A DNA stretch of 26,177 nucleotides from Thermoproteota archaeon (GTDB taxonomy: Archaea > Korarchaeota > Korarchaeia > B14-G2), in contig QMWA01000007.1 of assembly GCA_003661385.1 (NCBI GenBank), positions 1-26,177 of the forward strand, read 5' to 3'. The notes below the pieces were generated by a model that saw only the letters and a program-made list of their open reading frames with translations, made no database searches and was not told the origin of the DNA. Made by a program: the position numbers and the translations under genes. The first letter of the stretch is position 1; each line of letters opens with the position of its first letter. This document shows positions 15,449 to 22,893 of the stretch, in pieces.

Positions 15449-16067
15449 CCCTCACCTCCCTGAGGACCTCTGAGAAGGGTATAGGTCCTTCTCTCACTAA
15501 GACTGGTGTAGCTCCAGTTACATCTATTATGGTTGAAGGCTTTCTGATTGGCAGCTGGCCTGCATCCAGTACTAGGTGAACTAGGCTTCCGAGCTGCCTA
15601 TAGGCTTCGAGGGCAGAGTATGGGGGAGGCATTCCTGTTATGTTGGCGCTGGTGGCTACAACAGGCCTGCCAAGCTTCTCAGCTAGCTCTAGTGCGACTT
15701 TGCAGCCGGGAATTCTCACACCGATGCCCCTAGGGTTCACCACGCTTGGTATGCTCCTTCTCTTCGGCAATATCACTGTGAGCGGTCCAGGCATGAATTT
15801 CTCCATGATAACCCTAGCTACATCGGTTACTATGGCATAGTCTTCTGCCATCTTCATGTTTGAGACTGTGACTGTAAGGTACTTGTTGAGGGGCCTCCTC
15901 TTCACCGCATAAACATCTAGGACAGCTCTGGTATTAAAGGCGTCTGCTCCAAGCGCATATGCTGTGTCTGTTGGGTATATTACAAGCCCACCGAGCTTCA
16001 GCACTTCAACAGCCTTCTCGATGGCTCTGATATCTGGCTTATCATAGTCTACTCTAACTACCCTCAT
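15429..16067 (-). CDS. threonylcarbamoyl-AMP synthase (Sua5/YwlC/TsaC)
   Basis: The 212-residue protein is a YrdC-domain enzyme. It shows GGLVIYPTDTAYALGADAFN, YAVKRRPLNKYLTVTVS, FMPGPLTVILP, IGVRIPGCKVALELAEKLGRPVVATSANITG and RKPSTIIDVTG. It joins threonine, bicarbonate and ATP to make TC-AMP, the donor used by Kae1. The C-terminal Sua5 domain found in the long form (total about 340 residues) is absent, so this is the short TsaC-like version. ATG is at 16067-16065. It is the first gene of a six-gene minus-strand operon reaching to 12040, with a TATA-like TTTTA about 27 bases upstream. Confidence 0.93.
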   Translation of the reverse strand: MRVVRVDYDKPDIRAIEKAVEVLKLGGLVIYPTDTAYALGADAFNTRAVLDVYAVKRRPLNKYLTVTVSNMKMAEDYAIVTDVARVIMEKFMPGPLTVILPKRRSIPSVVNPRGIGVRIPGCKVALELAEKLGRPVVATSANITGMPPPYSALEAYRQLGSLVHLVLDAGQLPIRKPSTIIDVTGATPVLVREGPIPFSEVLREVRDALARH

Positions 16068-16089
16068 ACCTTAGGTTAAGGTGCTGCTC

Positions 16090-16108
16090 TCTAAAAGAAT
16101 ATATTTTC
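16090..16108. promoter_or_regulatory. divergent promoter region between sua5 and map
   Basis: Rightwards, AATATATTTT (16099-16107 region) is centred about 26 bases before the ATG at 16128. Leftwards, TCTTTTAG on the minus strand is centred about 27 bases before the sua5 ATG at 16067. Both genes therefore look leaderless and their core promoters sit side by side within about 20 bases. Confidence 0.5.
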
Positions 16109-16127
16109 ATGTGGCTGGATACCCTTG

Positions 16128-17036
16128 ATGGAACCTGATGTGATCGAAGGCTATGCTAAAGCTGGGGCTGTTCTATCAGATCTTCTGCTAAAGCACTCTA
16201 GAGGCATCTCTCAGGGCACTTCCATCTTAGACGTGTGCGAGAGAATAGAGCATGAGATACTTGAAGCAGGGTGTAAGCCGGCTTTCCCAGTGAACTTCTC
16301 AGTTAACAGCGTGGCAGCTCACTATACGGCAAAGCCTGGAGACGGCTTAAGGGTCGAGGGGCTCGCGCTCGTAAAGTTGGATGTTGGTGTGCACTATGAC
16401 GGCTACATAGCGGATGCAGCTGTCTCAGTTTGCGTCGATGGCTATGGGCTGGAGCTTAAGGAAGCCTGTGAAAGTGCTCTTGAGAAGGCTTTGTCTCGTG
16501 TGCGGGAAGGTACAAGAGTCCGCGAGATAAGCTCTGTAATAGACGAAGAAATAAGGAGGCTTGGTGCAAAACCGATCTCAAACCTAACAGGCCATATGAT
16601 AGGGAGATATAAGCTTCATGCTGGGGTATCTATTCCAAATGTCAAGTCCTGGTCTCCACTGTATAGGCTAAAGACGGGAGATGTCCTCGCTATCGAGCCG
16701 TTTGCTACGTTCCCTGATGCAGCTGGTGTTGTTGTGGAGCAGCCTCCAGCGCAGATATTCTCTCTAGCTAGACGTAGGAAGCCTAGGGGGAGGGTAGAGG
16801 CTGCAATCTTGTCCTATGCCTCCGAGCTCAAGGGGCTGCCCTTCTGTAGGCGGTGGGTTAAGGGAAGGCTTGGAGCAATGTATGCTGCTGAGCTAGATAG
16901 GCTGGCTAGGATAGGTGTTCTCCGCGCTTATCCTCCTCTGCTTGAGGCTTCAGGAGCTCCTGTAGCTCAAGCTGAGGCCACAGTTGTGGTTGACGGGGAC
17001 GGGGCTCATGTTGTAGCTGCTCCATTCAGGTGGTAG
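16128..17036 (+). CDS. map: methionine aminopeptidase, type II
   Basis: The 302-residue pita-bread-fold enzyme removes N-terminal Met from new proteins. Two-metal ligands are visible in order: LDVGVHYDGYIADAA (two Asp), TGHMIGRYKLHAG (His), LAIEPFAT (Glu) and AQAEATVVV (Glu). The insertion between the His and the last Glu, including a helical domain (ILSYASELKGLPFCRRWV...LARIGVLRAYPPLLE), is the type II hallmark. The last motif reads AQAEATV where QAEHT is more usual; the metal ligand Glu is kept. Start: ATG at 16128, which is 26 bases from a TATA box; a TTG at 16125 directly precedes it. One base separates its stop from the hjc start. Confidence 0.93.
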   Translation: MEPDVIEGYAKAGAVLSDLLLKHSRGISQGTSILDVCERIEHEILEAGCKPAFPVNFSVNSVAAHYTAKPGDGLRVEGLALVKLDVGVHYDGYIADAAVSVCVDGYGLELKEACESALEKALSRVREGTRVREISSVIDEEIRRLGAKPISNLTGHMIGRYKLHAGVSIPNVKSWSPLYRLKTGDVLAIEPFATFPDAAGVVVEQPPAQIFSLARRRKPRGRVEAAILSYASELKGLPFCRRWVKGRLGAMYAAELDRLARIGVLRAYPPLLEASGAPVAQAEATVVVDGDGAHVVAAPFRW

Positions 17037-17037
17037 C

Positions 17038-17463
17038 TTGCCTAAGAGAGGGGACTACATAGAGCGTAAGCTCGTGGACATCATGTGGAGGGAGGGGCAT
17101 GGAGCTATCAGGAGCCCTGGAAGCGGAGCTTCCACGCATCCATCTCCAGATGTTCTTGCTTGCATAAATGGCAAGCTGTATGCTTTCCAAGTGAAGTCCA
17201 CAGCCAGCGATAGAATCGTATACACCTGGGAGGAGATAGCTCAGCTAGCTACATTCTGTGAGAGGTTTAGTGCAGAACCTTGGCTGGTAGCTGCCTTTAC
17301 GAGGCTAGCTCCAGGTGAGCTTTTTTTCATGAAAGCTGCTAATCTCCCAGAGAAAAGGGGTAAGACCTTCTCCATCCGGCTGGCTGAGGCTAAAAAGTCT
17401 TGGATGAGGCTCAAGGACTTTCTAGACCAAGCATCTGGGAGAGTGCCTCCACTACCGCTCTAA
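17038..17463 (+). CDS. hjc: Holliday junction resolvase Hjc, with an altered metal-binding residue
   Basis: The 141-residue protein has the archaeal Hjc layout: KRGDYIERKLVDIMWREGHGAIRSPGSGAS with the conserved Glu9 and Ser-rich loop, PSPDVLA with Asp38, then KLYAFQVKST. The enzyme normally cuts four-way junctions symmetrically using Glu, Asp and Glu-x-Lys as metal ligands and catalytic residues. Here the third position is Gln51 (QVK) rather than Glu; Lys53 is kept. The nuclease superfamily contains active QxK variants, so activity is not ruled out. The start is TTG at 17038, with AGGTGG (17028-17033) four bases before it. The stop overlaps that of the convergent EndA gene by four bases. It is co-transcribed with map. 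Confidence 0.87.
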   Translation: MPKRGDYIERKLVDIMWREGHGAIRSPGSGASTHPSPDVLACINGKLYAFQVKSTASDRIVYTWEEIAQLATFCERFSAEPWLVAAFTRLAPGELFFMKAANLPEKRGKTFSIRLAEAKKSWMRLKDFLDQASGRVPPLPL

Positions 17464-18563
17464 AGCTTCCTCCAGCTGAACTTATAGTTAACTACTCTGT
17501 CCCCGTCGACTACAGTCACTACAAACGTCTTTCTCACCGATGTTGCTATACGCCCTGCTCTGATGAGCTCGACTGGAAGTATCATCTCATCAGGGGTTGA
17601 AACCAGGCACATGTATGGTCCATGATCTATTCCTGGGCCAAGCTCATAGAACATGAAGTCCACTCCATACTTTGATGCCGGCTTGACTATGTACCCCTTA
17701 TCCCTCCAGTACGTGTATGCTGCTATCTTCTCTGCTCCCTTCATCCTGCTTCTAGCATGCAGGTCAATTATCTCCTTGACGCTGATCACAGTGTGTGTAC
17801 CTGCCTTATACAGCTTTATCTTACCTTTCTCAGCTAGGTAGCATGCTTCGGTTAAAGAGAGCTGTAGTGGCCTCTCATAGTACTGGCCATGCTTCGGCTT
17901 GGCTATCCCTATGAAATGCCCCCAGAACCCTGCCTTGTATATGGCATTTCCAGCTTTATGGTCCCACACTATGACTCTGTCATGCATTACTATACCTTCA
18001 ACTTCAGGGAAAGATAGGTCGACTTCACGTATCTTCCTTGGCTGGAACTCCTCTGCAGCATAGTAGCTTATGTTCATTTCATCATCGATTACTGCGAATA
18101 CTAGGCTTTTTCTAGCTACCTGGGCGTACTTTATCTTCTCTAGTATCTCACTTTGTCTCACAGGCTTATCCTCTGAAATGCAGTATATCAGGGTGGTTGC
18201 TGGCGTCTCTCCTACCCTCCCTCCTCTCGGGTAAAGCCTGATGAACGGGGTGTTAAGCTCCACCTTTGCCAGTCTCCCCTTGGTTCTTAGGTCTTTGAAG
18301 ACAAAGTACCTGAGTATATTGTCTGGGCTAGCTCTCACAGAGTCCTCTAGGATCTCCAGTGCAGTAACTTCTCTGTTATCCTGCTTTACCGCTATCTTGT
18401 CCTGCTCAAGTAGGTGGACTGCTGTCACCGAAGGCATTACGTACTCTCCACTTGGCACTCTTTCGACATATCCCTTTTCATATAGCTCCTCCACGTCTCC
18501 TCCGCTCCTGTAGTATATTTCGTTGAAGCCTTTGTACTCGAAAATAGCTTTTCCACCCTCCAT
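17460..18563 (-). CDS. endA: tRNA-splicing endonuclease EndA (two-repeat form)
   Basis: The 367-residue protein contains two endonuclease repeats. The N-terminal one (about 27-170: LYEKGYVERVPSGEYVMPSVTAVHLLEQDK, then YFVFKDLRTKGRLAKV) lacks catalytic residues. The C-terminal one (about 233-360: LSLTEACYLAEKGKIKL, YTYWRDKGYIVKPASKYGVDF) carries the triad Tyr306, His314 and Lys345, spaced much as in the Methanocaldococcus enzyme. This is the alpha2 homodimer type. It excises introns from tRNA precursors such as the tRNA-Pro in this window. The start ATG at 18563 is supported because LYEKG...YLSP-like N-terminal residues match known homologues. A second in-frame ATG at 18437 (residue 43) overlaps the stop of the upstream membrane protein. 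Confidence 0.88.
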   Translation of the reverse strand: MEGGKAIFEYKGFNEIYYRSGGDVEELYEKGYVERVPSGEYVMPSVTAVHLLEQDKIAVKQDNREVTALEILEDSVRASPDNILRYFVFKDLRTKGRLAKVELNTPFIRLYPRGGRVGETPATTLIYCISEDKPVRQSEILEKIKYAQVARKSLVFAVIDDEMNISYYAAEEFQPRKIREVDLSFPEVEGIVMHDRVIVWDHKAGNAIYKAGFWGHFIGIAKPKHGQYYERPLQLSLTEACYLAEKGKIKLYKAGTHTVISVKEIIDLHARSRMKGAEKIAAYTYWRDKGYIVKPASKYGVDFMFYELGPGIDHGPYMCLVSTPDEMILPVELIRAGRIATSVRKTFVVTVVDGDRVVNYKFSWRKL

Positions 18564-19108
18564 CTCATCACCTCAACGGCTGCTGGTAGAGCTGGTATTG
18601 CTATGAGGACAGCCGCTTCGGGAGCTACTCTGGCTACATACTCTGCTCTAACATAGAAGACCTGTACATTAATCTTGCCCAGCTCTGCTAGCAGCAGGTG
18701 AGCCAGCTGGGAGGCGCCTCCAAATGCTAGCCCAATCAAAGTAGACTCAGCCTTCCCTCTATAACCCTCAGTCTGAAGCCTTAGGAGCATGGCACCACAT
18801 ACCAGCATGACTCCCGTGTATGCTAGCGTGTACTGTGTTCTAGCTGCCAGTAAGCTTGTGACCGAATATGCCCCAGCTCTCCTAGTGTACTCCACTCTAT
18901 ACCCTGCTATCGCGCATGCTGCCAGGAGATACGGCTTATACCCCGGTACTCCCATGATCTTCATGGTGTAGAGCCCTGCTGTTGTGAATGGGTTCTCTTC
19001 ACCTGGAGCTGAAATGACGTGGTCTAAAAGCGTGGCTGAAGTCGCTATGCTGAATGCCACTGGTACTGCTAGTAAGGCCGCCACCCACAGGCTGCAGCCA
19101 GCCCTCAA
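18437..19108 (-). CDS. membrane protein of unknown function
   Basis: I do not recognise a family. The 223-residue product has about five hydrophobic segments: roughly 7-30, 58-72, 90-112, 122-150 and 165-178. It ends in a polar tail rich in Lys, Thr and Ser. Hydrophobic runs include LWVAALLAVPVAFSIATSAT, LAYTGVMLVCGAMLL and APEAAVLIAIPALPAAVEV. The start is TTG at 19108, overlapping the TGA of the oxidoreductase (TTGA). The final 42 or so residues are read in another frame through the start of endA, a 127-base overlap on the same strand. They are polar and unlikely to be part of the membrane domain, so the tail may be a recent extension. No function can be inferred from the neighbours. Confidence 0.6.
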   Translation of the reverse strand: MRAGCSLWVAALLAVPVAFSIATSATLLDHVISAPGEENPFTTAGLYTMKIMGVPGYKPYLLAACAIAGYRVEYTRRAGAYSVTSLLAARTQYTLAYTGVMLVCGAMLLRLQTEGYRGKAESTLIGLAFGGASQLAHLLLAELGKINVQVFYVRAEYVARVAPEAAVLIAIPALPAAVEVMRWRVEKLFSSTKASTKYTTGAEETWRSYMKRDMSKECQVEST

Positions 19109-20031
19109 AGCCTCTCCCTTGCTGCATCTATAGCCTGCTGTAAGATCTTCCAGACCGACAGCCCGTCCTCCTCATTTAAGTCGGCTTCTCCTCTTCTGAT
19201 GCCATCTATGAACGCTTGGAGCTCTACTCTAAGTGGCTCTTCCCTCCTTATGTGAGGCTTCACAGTCCTCTCTCTGAACTTGATATCTAAGCTCTGTGCT
19301 AGGAAGTCGACTTCAGCTGACCCCTTAGACCCTGTTGCTCTAAGCGTCCTTTCTCCTGTAGGCGTCAGCCAGTTTGTCTCAATTATCCCTAGGACACCAC
19401 TTGGGAACTCCATTGTTATGACTGCTATGTCCTCGAATTTGCTGTTAAGTATGTATCCTGCTCTACAGCTTATCTTAGATGGCTCTCCGCATATGTCTCT
19501 GAACAGGTAGATATCATGTATCGCAAGGTCATGGATGACTCCAACCTCCCACTTAACCTCTCTCTTCGGGTTCCATCCTATTCTCTTTGAGCTAAGCAGA
19601 TACAGCTCCCCTATTTCGCATCTGATGGCGTTCTTCAGAGCCCTATACGCTGGGTTAAAGAGCTCTATGAAGCCTGGCATGAGCATGCAACCAGCTTTCT
19701 TGACCACCTTATATAGCTCCTCATACTCGCTTAGGCTGGTTGCAAGAGGCTTCTCTAGGAGTATTCCCACCCCCTCTCTGGCTGCCTCTATCGCTACTCT
19801 GGTGAGCATCTGAGGTGTCACTGCTATGCTCACTGCATCTAGCTTCTCTCTCTTCAGCATCTCCTCTAGGCTGCTGTATGCTCTACAGGAGTAGTCTCTA
19901 GCTGCCTCCAAGGCTTTTTGCTTGTTTCTGTCTGCTACCGCGGCTAGCTCGACTCCACTTAGTGTCTTATAGGTTCTGCAGTGTGCTCTACCGAACCAGC
20001 CACAGCCCACTACTCCAACTCTGATTACCAT
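19105..20031 (-). CDS. Gfo/Idh/MocA-family NAD(P)-dependent oxidoreductase
   Basis: The protein, about 308 residues, starts IRVGVVGCGWFGRAHCRTY, a Rossmann dinucleotide-binding GxGxxG-type motif. It continues with ILLEKPLATSLSEYEEL (the conserved EKP active-site motif) and WEVGVIHDLAIHDIYLFRDI, where the catalytic His lies in the GxHDxxD-like segment. The C-terminal sheet domain follows (FPSGVLGIIETNWLTP, LRATGSKGSAEVDF). Relatives oxidise or reduce sugars, inositol and related polyols; the substrate is unknown. The chosen start is ATG at 20031, where similarity begins and GAGGGGA lies seven bases upstream. The frame is open to 20088, which would add 19 unconserved residues. It is the first gene of a three-gene run ending with endA. 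Confidence 0.87.
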   Translation of the reverse strand: MVIRVGVVGCGWFGRAHCRTYKTLSGVELAAVADRNKQKALEAARDYSCRAYSSLEEMLKREKLDAVSIAVTPQMLTRVAIEAAREGVGILLEKPLATSLSEYEELYKVVKKAGCMLMPGFIELFNPAYRALKNAIRCEIGELYLLSSKRIGWNPKREVKWEVGVIHDLAIHDIYLFRDICGEPSKISCRAGYILNSKFEDIAVITMEFPSGVLGIIETNWLTPTGERTLRATGSKGSAEVDFLAQSLDIKFRERTVKPHIRREEPLRVELQAFIDGIRRGEADLNEEDGLSVWKILQQAIDAARERL

Positions 20032-20140
20032 CCATGTCCCCTCAGTCAAATGCCTTTGCATCATCGCTATGCTCAGTCCCGGAAGCACTCATCATCAGTT
20101 CACCAGCTGCCCTTGAGCTAATTAAGGTTTCCCTGTCTGT
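20032..20140. other. short divergent intergenic region
   Basis: This stretch separates the oxidoreductase from the rightward operon. CTAATTAAGG at 20118-20127 is TATA-like. If used rightwards, transcription would begin near 20147, slightly after the GTG of the small ORF at 20141, which argues that either the promoter or that start is misassigned. I see nothing else here. Confidence 0.3.
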
Positions 20141-20305
20141 GTGCTGAGCCTAGGGCTTCTGTTCCTTGCTACAACTCTAGTGCTAAGTTCTCCACTTTCC
20201 AATACCACGGAGGCAATGCCTGCAAAAGCCTCTACTGCTAACCTAAGGACGCATCTAATGCAGCTGGAGGCTTTCAGTAGCCTTCTTCTCCCTGGTGGTG
20301 TTTGA
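20141..20305 (+). CDS. possible 54-residue secreted or membrane-anchored peptide
   Basis: A short frame from GTG at 20141 to TGA at 20303-20305 encodes 54 residues. The N-terminus is strongly hydrophobic (MLSLGLLFLATTLVLSSPLS, reading GTG as Met), like a signal peptide or single membrane anchor. It is followed by a polar segment with NTTEAMPAKAST. I do not recognise it. In favour: its TGA overlaps the TTG start of the DHH gene (TTGA), the same junction type as at 19105-19108, and GGTGGTG lies just before that TTG. Against: the nearest TATA-like element would start transcription about six bases after the GTG, and no homologue comes to mind. It may be non-coding leader. Confidence 0.35.
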   Translation: MLSLGLLFLATTLVLSSPLSNTTEAMPAKASTANLRTHLMQLEAFSSLLLPGGV

Positions 20306-21549
20306 CTGTATGGGTGAAAGTTTTTTGTCTTCCATGCCCTCAGATCTGGGGTTTCACGTTGCCGACCTCCAGCTTTCTAGCAGCTGTTAAAAGAGCTTCT
20401 GATGTCGTGAGGAGCGGCAGGTGGAGTAATGTAGCCTTAGTCTATCATGATGATGCAGATGGCTTGTCTTCTGCTGCTATCCTGGTAGATGCCCTAGAGA
20501 AGCTGGGCTTATCTCCAAGGCTCATATGCCTAGAGAGGCTAAGCTTAAGCGCTCTCAGGCTGCTTCACAAAGAGCCCTTTGATCTACTTATCTACGCTGA
20601 TATAGCCTCCCCTCACGCTGACCTCATTGAGAAGATGCTATCTGATGAGGTTGTCGTGATACTAGATCACCACAATACTAGTTATCCAGGTAGCCGTGTG
20701 CTAAACGTTAATCCTGAGCTACATGGCTTTCGAGGTGAAGTCGATGCTAGCGGGAGCATAGTGGCCTACTTGTTTGCTAAAGAGCTGGTTGGCTCTTCTC
20801 TTCCTCATATAGCTCTCATTGGAGCACACGAGCTTCCGAGGATGGATGGAGTGTTTACTAAGCTTGTCTTTGATGAGGCGCTATCCTCTGGAGAAGTTAA
20901 GAAGTCAGGTAAGCAGCTGCTGTCCACAAGCTTAGGCATGCCTCTTTCTAAGGCATTCTCGATGCTTCAAGTCTTAGGCCCTGTAGGGTACTATAGAGGC
21001 GGACCTGAAGCCGGTATCAAGGCTCTCCTGGAGGGATTTAGCAGCAGAGTTGCTGCTATGGTGGAGTCCTTCAGAAACGAACGCAAGAAGGCGTTTAAGC
21101 GGCTTATAGCTATCCTAGCGAGAAAGGGGCTTTCTTCAACTGATAGCATACAGTACTTCAATGCTGGCCGCATTTTCAAGGGGATGGGGAGCAAGGTCAT
21201 TGGAAGCTTCTGCTCTATGCTATCCAACTACAAGCTGGTTGACCAGGATAAGTACCTGCTTGGAGTCATGGAGTTGGAGCCGCTTATCCCAGGGCTCGGT
21301 GAGCATGGAAGAGGTCTCCTAAAGGCGTCCATGAGAGCTCCTAGAGAGCTTAGGAGGAGGATAGAGTCAGGTGATAAGCCTCCCATAAGCCTAGTCATCT
21401 CGGCAGCTGCTAAGGCAGCTGGAGAACTAGGTGATGGCCACGACTTTGCAGGCTCAGCTATCTTGCTGAGAGGTATGCTCCATAGATTCCTAGAGGAAGC
21501 TGAGCGTAAAATAGCTGGGTGGTCTCTGGGAAAAGGTTTTCAGCAGTGA
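20302..21549 (+). CDS. DHH-family phosphoesterase (RecJ-like)
   Basis: The 415-residue protein has the DHH-superfamily motifs: LVYHDDADGLSSAAI (His49, Asp50, Asp51, Asp53), YADIASP (Asp100) and DHHNTSYPG (Asp122-His123-His124). In the C-terminal DHHA1 domain, GDGHDFAGSAIL stands in for the usual GGH motif. Family members include archaeal RecJ/GAN exonucleases that associate with the replisome, RNA exonucleases and small-nucleotide phosphodiesterases. The exact substrate is not fixed by sequence. I use TTG at 20302, because GGTGGTG precedes it and it overlaps the stop of the small ORF; TTG at 20359, nearer to the conserved part, is also possible. SHMT follows after 15 bases. Confidence 0.83.
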   Translation: MTVWVKVFCLPCPQIWGFTLPTSSFLAAVKRASDVVRSGRWSNVALVYHDDADGLSSAAILVDALEKLGLSPRLICLERLSLSALRLLHKEPFDLLIYADIASPHADLIEKMLSDEVVVILDHHNTSYPGSRVLNVNPELHGFRGEVDASGSIVAYLFAKELVGSSLPHIALIGAHELPRMDGVFTKLVFDEALSSGEVKKSGKQLLSTSLGMPLSKAFSMLQVLGPVGYYRGGPEAGIKALLEGFSSRVAAMVESFRNERKKAFKRLIAILARKGLSSTDSIQYFNAGRIFKGMGSKVIGSFCSMLSNYKLVDQDKYLLGVMELEPLIPGLGEHGRGLLKASMRAPRELRRRIESGDKPPISLVISAAAKAAGELGDGHDFAGSAILLRGMLHRFLEEAERKIAGWSLGKGFQQ

Positions 21550-21564
21550 GCGTAGGAGCCACCT

Positions 21565-22893
21565 ATGAGGCATAAAGAAGCGTATGAGAAGGTTTTTAGG
21601 CTTCTAGAGGAGCATCACAGGTGGTTTGACAGGGTTATACCTCTGATAGCTAGCGAGAACATAGTCAGCCCGGCTGTGAAGGAGGCTATGATCTCTGATT
21701 TTGGCCATAGGTATGCTGAGGGCTGGCCTGGGGAGCGTGTCTATGCTGGCTGCAGGTTCATAGACGAAGTCGAGCTCCTCTGCATAGACCTAATGAAGGA
21801 GCTATTTCACTGCAGGCATGCAGATGTCAGGCCGACATCTGGTGTAGCAGCTAACCTAGCCATCTATACTGCTTTCACTAAAGCTGGAGATGTCATGCTT
21901 GCCCAGTCGATACCGAGTGGAGGCCACATATCAATGGGCCCTGACATCGGCAAGACTGGAGCTAAAATTGGAGGTACTGCTGGAGCTGTAGCTAGGCTGA
22001 AGGTAGAGTACCTGCCTTTTGATGAGGAGAACTTTACAGTAGATGCAGATCGCGCTGCTAAGGCCATAGAAGAGCATGAGCCCAAGCTTGTAATGCTTGG
22101 TGCAAGTGTGTTCCTGTTCCCTGCGCCTGTCCGCGAGATATCAGAGGCAGCACATGCTGTTGGAGCTGTGGTGAACTATGATGCAGCTCATGTAGCAGGC
22201 CTTATTGGAGCAGGCTTCTTTCAAGACCCTCTAGGTGAGGGGGCTGACACGGTCAGCATGTCCACGCATAAGACACTACCTGGCCCACAGCACGGTGCCA
22301 TAATAACTAACAGCGAAGAGCACTTTGAGAAGATAAAGAAGGCGGTCTTCCCCGGTGTAACTAGTAACCACCACTTGCATAATGTAGCTGCACTAGCAGT
22401 TGCTCTAGCTGAGATGCTTGAGTTTGGGAGGGAGTACTGCAGCCAGATCATAAGGAATGCCAAGAGGCTAGCTGAAGCTCTATGTGGAGAGGGCTTTAAG
22501 GTAGTAGGAGAGAAGAGAGGCTTTACAGAAAGCCATACCATACTGGTTGACATATGGGAGCATGGGAATGGAGCTTGGGCTGAGAAAGCTCTAGAAGAAG
22601 CTGGGATAATAGTGAATAGGAACCTGCTTCCATGGGATATCAGGCTTGGGAGAAGTTTCAGGGAGCCTGGAGGAATAAGGCTGGGTGTCTCCGAGGTGAC
22701 TAGGCTTGGCATGAAGGAAAGCGACATGGATGAGGTAGCTCGCTTCATCAGAGAAGTCATAATAGACAAGAGGGAGCCTAAGGAGGTATTTCAGAGAGTA
22801 TCCGAATTCAGGAAGGAATTCCGGAACATACACTACTGCTTCGAGAGCGGGAGACTAGCTTACGAGTACATAAATCTCAGGCTACAGAGCTAG
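21565..22893 (+). CDS. glyA: serine hydroxymethyltransferase
   Basis: The 442-residue PLP enzyme interconverts serine and glycine, passing a one-carbon unit to a pterin cofactor (tetrahydromethanopterin in many archaea). Visible features are VIPLIASENIVSPAVKEAM, YAEGWPGERVYAGC, RPTSGVAANLAIY, NYDAAHVAGLIGAG (Asp206, His209) and STHKTLPGPQHGAI with the Schiff-base Lys236. PGGIRLGVSEVTRLGM near the C-terminus carries the substrate-binding Arg. Length is close to other archaeal enzymes. The ATG at 21565 follows the DHH gene by 15 bases with GGAG upstream. The 3' end overlaps the convergent prepilin peptidase by 17 bases. Confidence 0.95.
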   Translation: MRHKEAYEKVFRLLEEHHRWFDRVIPLIASENIVSPAVKEAMISDFGHRYAEGWPGERVYAGCRFIDEVELLCIDLMKELFHCRHADVRPTSGVAANLAIYTAFTKAGDVMLAQSIPSGGHISMGPDIGKTGAKIGGTAGAVARLKVEYLPFDEENFTVDADRAAKAIEEHEPKLVMLGASVFLFPAPVREISEAAHAVGAVVNYDAAHVAGLIGAGFFQDPLGEGADTVSMSTHKTLPGPQHGAIITNSEEHFEKIKKAVFPGVTSNHHLHNVAALAVALAEMLEFGREYCSQIIRNAKRLAEALCGEGFKVVGEKRGFTESHTILVDIWEHGNGAWAEKALEEAGIIVNRNLLPWDIRLGRSFREPGGIRLGVSEVTRLGMKESDMDEVARFIREVIIDKREPKEVFQRVSEFRKEFRNIHYCFESGRLAYEYINLRLQS

